Of a DNA stretch of 64,000 nucleotides, positions 60,053-64,000 are shown piece by piece (positions within the stretch are counted from its first letter, which is position 1; each line of letters begins with the position of its first letter). The notes under the pieces were generated by a model, which was given only the letters and a program-made list of their open reading frames with translations, had not been told where the DNA came from and did not search any database. A program made the translations under genes and the position numbers. Source of the DNA: MFD04716-140 sp963703125 (GTDB taxonomy: Bacteria > Bacteroidota > Bacteroidia > Flavobacteriales > Flavobacteriaceae); contig OY969790.1 of assembly GCA_963703125.1 (NCBI GenBank), forward strand, positions 1,178,001 to 1,242,000. The letters run 5' to 3'.

Positions 60053-61866
60053 GCATTCCCATTCTCCTTGGCCTCCATAAACTTGCGTTCCAGTTCCGCT
60101 TGAAACTCTTCCATGACCGGTTTTACGGTACTTTCTGGTAAATCCGCTATTTTTATGTACATCAATCCGTCAACCGAATTGTTGAAAAGTGGGTCTACGT
60201 TGAAGGCCACCACTTTCGCGTTCTGTTTGATGTATTTTTTGATCAACACCGGTAAACGCAGGTCGCCCGGTTCTACCTCATTGATCAATCGGTCAAATTT
60301 ATTGAGATCCGCTTCGGTCTCGTCAAAGACAAATTCCTTATCCGCATCGTTCAACTTCACCTTAAACTCCTTTTTCGGCCTCACATATTGGGCCACGTAC
60401 GGATCCCAATAATTACTTTTCATAAACTCGATCATCAACGATTTCGAAAAATTTGAAAACTGATTGCTGATACTTACGCCACCTATCAAATATTTATGTT
60501 CGGGATGTCTTAAGGTGGTGTGTACAATGCCCTTCCATAATAGAAAAAGGGGCATAGGCTTTTGTTGATATTCCTTTACTATGTACGCTCTTCCCATTTC
60601 AATGGACTGTTCCATCATTCCGAAAAGCTCAGGCTCAAATCTAAATAAGTCCTGTAGATAGAATCCGTCGATCCCATAATCCTTGAAAATCTGAGATCCC
60701 ATTCCCATGCGGTACGCTCCTACTATGGTCTTTTCTTCATCGTCCCAAAGAAACAGGTGATGATAATAATTATCGAATTTATCAAGGTCTATAGCATTAT
60801 TGGTCCCCTCGCCTATGGCCCGGAAGGTTACTTCCCGCTGTCTGCCAATTTCTTTCAGAATAAAAGGCATATCATTGGCCTGGGCCAAAAAGACCTCATA
60901 ATTTTTACTCTGCAACAAACGACAATCCTTTTCCCTAAGCTTTTCTATTTCGCCCTGAATCACCTCCGTTCGCACTGCGGATGCAATTTTCCTGGGTGCC
61001 TTTGGAATTTTCAAGGAAGTGGGTATTTGATCGATCAACCGTTCCTTTTCATAGGCATTTGCCAGTATATAGGTCTTTTTACGTAAAAGCTCCGTAAACT
61101 CTTCCAAGGTTTCCTCTTCTTTTTGGGCCTCGACCGATATGGGTTGCCCAATACGGACTTTGATTGGCCTGTTCCGCTGTGAATACACTTCAGAAGGTAA
61201 TTTGGCGGTCCTAAAAATATCGTTCAATTTTGAAAGCCCGTAGAAAAGTTTACTATTTCTTGCGTGGAAATATATGGGAACCACGGGCACTTCGGCCTTT
61301 CGTATCAATTTCAATGCTGCTTCCTCCCAAGGTCTATCCACAATAAGTTTTCCATCTTTATAGGTAGAAACCTCGCCTGCCGGGAATATTCCAAGGGGGT
61401 GACCCTCCCTTAAGTGCAGCATTGCACTTTTGAAGCCTGCCAAGCTACTCTTTACATCCTTGCGATCCTCAAATGGGTTCACTGGCATGATATAGGGTGC
61501 CATAGGCTCAATACGATGTAGCAAAAAATTGGCGATGATTTTAAAATCTGACCTATGCGAAACTAAAAGCTTTAATAAAAGAACCCCGTCAATACCCCCT
61601 AAAGGGTGATTGGAAATTGTGATATAGGCGCCTTCCTTGGGCAATCGTTTAAAATCTTCCTCAGGAATTTCAAAATCAATTTCATAGTGCTTTAGTATCG
61701 CATCTAAAAAATCAAGCCCCTCGAGATGCTTGTTCTTGTCATAAAATGAATTGACGCTTGAGATGCGGGTGACCTTCATAAGCATCCATCCCATAAAGGT
61801 TCCCATGAATCCATACTTGTCCAAGTTGATCGCTTTCGCCACCTCTTTAGCGGTCACTAAACCCAT
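60049..61866 (-). CDS. PlsC-GNAT bifunctional acyltransferase (OlsF-like)
   Basis: This 605-aa protein has an N-terminal PlsC acyltransferase part (about 60-280) with ITISNHPLGGIDGVLLL, FPAGEVSTYKDGKLI and PVVPIYFHARNSKLFY. The C-terminal GNAT/OlsB-like acyl-ACP-dependent part (about 310-600) has FLAQANDMPFILKEIGRQREVTFRAIGEGTN and the late GGVSISNQFSNFSKSLMIEFM. This pairing is that of OlsF, which makes ornithine lipid in two steps and is known in flavobacteria. It is convergent with arsC, with a 4-bp overlap. Confidence 0.88.
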   Translation of the reverse strand: MGLVTAKEVAKAINLDKYGFMGTFMGWMLMKVTRISSVNSFYDKNKHLEGLDFLDAILKHYEIDFEIPEEDFKRLPKEGAYITISNHPLGGIDGVLLLKLLVSHRSDFKIIANFLLHRIEPMAPYIMPVNPFEDRKDVKSSLAGFKSAMLHLREGHPLGIFPAGEVSTYKDGKLIVDRPWEEAALKLIRKAEVPVVPIYFHARNSKLFYGLSKLNDIFRTAKLPSEVYSQRNRPIKVRIGQPISVEAQKEEETLEEFTELLRKKTYILANAYEKERLIDQIPTSLKIPKAPRKIASAVRTEVIQGEIEKLREKDCRLLQSKNYEVFLAQANDMPFILKEIGRQREVTFRAIGEGTNNAIDLDKFDNYYHHLFLWDDEEKTIVGAYRMGMGSQIFKDYGIDGFYLQDLFRFEPELFGMMEQSIEMGRAYIVKEYQQKPMPLFLLWKGIVHTTLRHPEHKYLIGGVSISNQFSNFSKSLMIEFMKSNYWDPYVAQYVRPKKEFKVKLNDADKEFVFDETEADLNKFDRLINEVEPGDLRLPVLIKKYIKQNAKVVAFNVDPLFNNSVDGLMYIKIADLPESTVKPVMEEFQAELERKFMEAKENGNA

Positions 61867-61950
61867 ATATTCTTTTGATTAGAGAATCGCTAAGATAGGA
61901 AAAACACTATAGGTGAGACCCATTTTAACATTTGGGGAAGATAGTCGAAT

Positions 61951-63201
61951 TTATTTCACGACAAGCTGCAAAGTTTCCTTTCCACGCTGTTCTAATAGCA
62001 CATCGTGTCCGTTGATGAGGGATTCAACCGCCTCGTTCGTAAAATGGCGAACCGTATAAAGGGATACTCCTTCATGATGTACCACTTTAAATCTGCTTTT
62101 CAGCAAATTCAGCAATTCTTCCAATCGGCCAAACTTGTTGTCCACACAGACTGAAAAACTGATCGCCGAGTTCTGGATAAGATCGACCTTCATTTTATGG
62201 TCGTGCAGCATTTTAAAAAGTTCACTGATACTATCTTCCACAATAAATGAAAAATCAAGTGAGGACAATTTCATCAGCACCTGATCTTTTTTTACGATGA
62301 AACAGGGTACCATGGGTTCAATTCCTATCCCTTTTGTGACCGTGGTTCCTGGATCATTAGGGTTGACAAAAGATTTTACATGCAACGGTATCTCTTTTTT
62401 TTGAAGTGGCTGCAAGGTTTTGGGGTGTATGACCGATGCCCCGTAAAAGGCAAGTTCAATCGCCTCTAAATAGGATATTTTGTTCAATAACTGAGTTTCT
62501 TTAAAATATCTCGGATCCGCATTGAGAACCCCTGGCACATCCTTCCATATGGTTACTGAATCGGCATTTAAGCAATAGGCCAATATTGCCGCAGTGTAAT
62601 CGGATCCCTCGCGACCCAAAGTGGTGGTAAAATTGTTTTCATCGCTACCTAAAAAGCCTTGGGTGATGTTCAATTTCTTGGAATCCACTTTTTGGGTCAC
62701 ATTGTGTTGGGTCCTTTCCCAGTTGACAATGGGATCACGATAACTGTTGTCCGTTTTAATGAGATTGCGAACGTCCAACCACGTATTGGTGATACCCACT
62801 TCATTAAGATATTCACTTAAAATGGTAGTGGACACCAGCTCCCCATATCCTATTACCTGATCATACACAAAGTTGTAATTTGGGGATTTGTTCCAAGCCA
62901 AAAAGCCTTTCACCTCATCAAACAACACTTTTGTCTTTTGAAAAATAGGATGATGATCGTTCGGGAACAGGTCCATTAAAATATCATTGTGGTATTTTAT
63001 GACCTCTTGAATGGCTGATGAAAGACTTTCCTTGTCCTTAAAATAGGCATTGACAACGGCCTCCATTGCATTTGTGGTCTTTCCCATGGCCGACACGACT
63101 AGAAGTGTATTGGCATGACCGACTTCCTGCAAGACTTTCACTAAATTCTTGACCCCGTTGGCATCTTTTACCGATGCACCTCCAAATTTAAAAATTCGCA
63201 T
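61951..63201 (-). CDS. Aspartate kinase (monofunctional)
   Basis: This 416-aa protein phosphorylates L-aspartate, the first step to lysine, threonine and methionine. It opens with RIFKFGGASVKDANGVKNL and has TTLGREGSDYTAAILAYCL and FYGASVIHPKTLQP. The C-terminal part (from about 300) has an ACT-like region. No homoserine dehydrogenase domain is fused. The GNAT gene ends 18 bp upstream on the same strand. Confidence 0.95.
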   Translation of the reverse strand: MRIFKFGGASVKDANGVKNLVKVLQEVGHANTLLVVSAMGKTTNAMEAVVNAYFKDKESLSSAIQEVIKYHNDILMDLFPNDHHPIFQKTKVLFDEVKGFLAWNKSPNYNFVYDQVIGYGELVSTTILSEYLNEVGITNTWLDVRNLIKTDNSYRDPIVNWERTQHNVTQKVDSKKLNITQGFLGSDENNFTTTLGREGSDYTAAILAYCLNADSVTIWKDVPGVLNADPRYFKETQLLNKISYLEAIELAFYGASVIHPKTLQPLQKKEIPLHVKSFVNPNDPGTTVTKGIGIEPMVPCFIVKKDQVLMKLSSLDFSFIVEDSISELFKMLHDHKMKVDLIQNSAISFSVCVDNKFGRLEELLNLLKSRFKVVHHEGVSLYTVRHFTNEAVESLINGHDVLLEQRGKETLQLVVK

Positions 63202-63218
63202 ATATGAAAAATTGAATA

Positions 63219-63701
63219 TTATTTTATATTATCCAGATAGGATTGAATCCCTGACTCACTCAAGTGAACAACATCCCAATCGCGCATGACCTTAGCACCT
63301 TTACTTTCGTAAAAATTGATGGCCGGATCGTTCCAATCAAGCACTTCCCAGCTGATCCTTTTAACGCCGAGCCGAGCTCCATATTTTACAACTTCATTCA
63401 AAAGCGAGGTACCCAAACCACTACCTCTCATTTTATGGGTAACTATAAGATCTTCCAAGTGAACAACGGGTCCTTTCCATGTAGAGTATCGAGGGTATAC
63501 CAATGCCATTCCTACCACATCACCGTCGGATTCCGCCACAAAACAATGGAACAATTTTTGGTCCCCGAACCCGTCCCTGATCAAATCATCAACAGACACC
63601 TCTACCGCATTGGCCTCTTTTTCAAAAGTAGCCAGTTCCTGGATCAACTCCAGTACTTGCGGCATATCGGTGGCATTGGCTTCTCTTATTGTAATTCCCA
63701 T
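63219..63701 (-). CDS. GNAT-family N-acetyltransferase
   Basis: This 160-aa protein has ITIREANATDMPQVLELIQELATFE, then LEDLIVTHKMRGSGLGTSLLNEVV (acetyl-CoA loop RGSGLG), WEVLDWNDPAINFYESKGAKV and the late DWDVVHLSE. The pattern is that of spermidine/diamine-type acetyltransferases, but the substrate is not fixed. It is likely co-transcribed with the aspartate kinase gene. Confidence 0.93.
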   Translation of the reverse strand: MGITIREANATDMPQVLELIQELATFEKEANAVEVSVDDLIRDGFGDQKLFHCFVAESDGDVVGMALVYPRYSTWKGPVVHLEDLIVTHKMRGSGLGTSLLNEVVKYGARLGVKRISWEVLDWNDPAINFYESKGAKVMRDWDVVHLSESGIQSYLDNIK

Positions 63702-63842
63702 AATTGTTACAAATAAAACACAAAGTTATAAATTTAAAAAATGAATGGTGGTCGAAATCGTTATAGTTCACAAAATACCCGATATTTGTGTACGGGCAAA
63801 CTAATCTAAAGTCGCAGGCCATAATATCGGAAGTGATGAATT

Positions 63843-63926
63843 ATGGGCAAATCAAAAAAACTGAAACCTGAATCGAGAGTCAAGAAAAAGAGCCCAGAAA
63901 AAGGAAAAAAGGATCAAGAGAAATGA
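63843..63926 (+). CDS. Possible 27-aa lysine-rich peptide
   Basis: A short frame, MGKSKKLKPESRVKKKSPEK and 7 more residues, is highly basic and lies in an otherwise empty stretch. It has no clear promoter. It could be a real small protein or chance. Confidence 0.3.
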   Translation: MGKSKKLKPESRVKKKSPEKGKKDQEK

Positions 63927-64000
63927 CTTTATTACTTTCTACTTTACGACTTTCATTAAACCTAAAACCTGAACCAAAAAATTACACTATACTAAATTCT

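Overview
The window is chromosomal DNA from a marine-type member of Bacteroidota, most likely family Flavobacteriaceae. The evidence is the low GC content, Bacteroidetes-style -7 promoter elements (TAnnTTTG), a secreted metalloprotease with a C-terminal T9SS-type sorting domain, PlsC-GNAT and HTTM proteins of flavobacterial type, and a MobA/MobB-type mobilisation pair. I cannot name the genus.

Region 1 (1-20.7 kb) is a dense stress and low-oxygen type island. It holds a rhodanese, a 1-Cys peroxiredoxin, an MBL-rhodanese sulfur protein, a ROK kinase, CbpA/CbpM chaperones, a PAS histidine kinase with a response regulator fused to a Crp/Fnr-type module, five tandem universal stress proteins, thioredoxin, MscS, an ATP-cone nuclease-like protein, a beta-CASP metallo-hydrolase, Hsp20, three related helical proteins and a D-lactate-dehydrogenase-like enzyme. 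Nine intergenic sites of form TGAY-N4-RTCA lie in front of its transcription units. At nearly every one, a -7-like element begins 29.5 bp from the box centre, which is a class-II Fnr/Crp promoter layout. I infer one regulon, possibly controlled by the response regulator encoded in its middle.

Region 2 (21.07-38.01 kb) is an integrative mobilisable element in a tRNA-Leu(CAA) gene. It is bounded by 59-bp direct repeats. It carries a tyrosine recombinase with putative arm-type sites, a MobB-type relaxase and its accessory protein, an oriT-like nested palindrome and an IS21 relic. Its cargo looks like a bacteriocin locus: a fulvocin-C-like lipoprotein with an eight-cysteine tail, a signal peptidase I (frameshifted), a TlpA-like membrane thiol-disulfide protein, a transglutaminase-like/discoidin lipoprotein, an O-antigen-ligase/TPR membrane protein (frameshifted) and a MutS-like ATPase. 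A 3' half of tRNA-Pro next to another arm-like repeat inside the right end suggests an earlier or second element with a different target.

Region 3 (38-64 kb) is mostly core housekeeping: prs, L25, pth, ribF, serS, rsmA, mgtE and aspartate kinase. Around these are a large T9SS metalloprotease with a fibronectin-III lipoprotein, small VOC/cupin/DUF1801 proteins, an arsR-DUF6428-GNAT-arsC cluster with its operator, and an OlsF-like acyltransferase.

Six genes are broken by a single base change (five 1-nt indels and one TGG-to-TGA), with conserved sequence continuing after the break. Three of the indels lie in clear homopolymer runs and need one extra base, and two of those sit on A8 tracts. Sequencing error is the simplest reading, but -1 slippage on the A8 tracts is possible.
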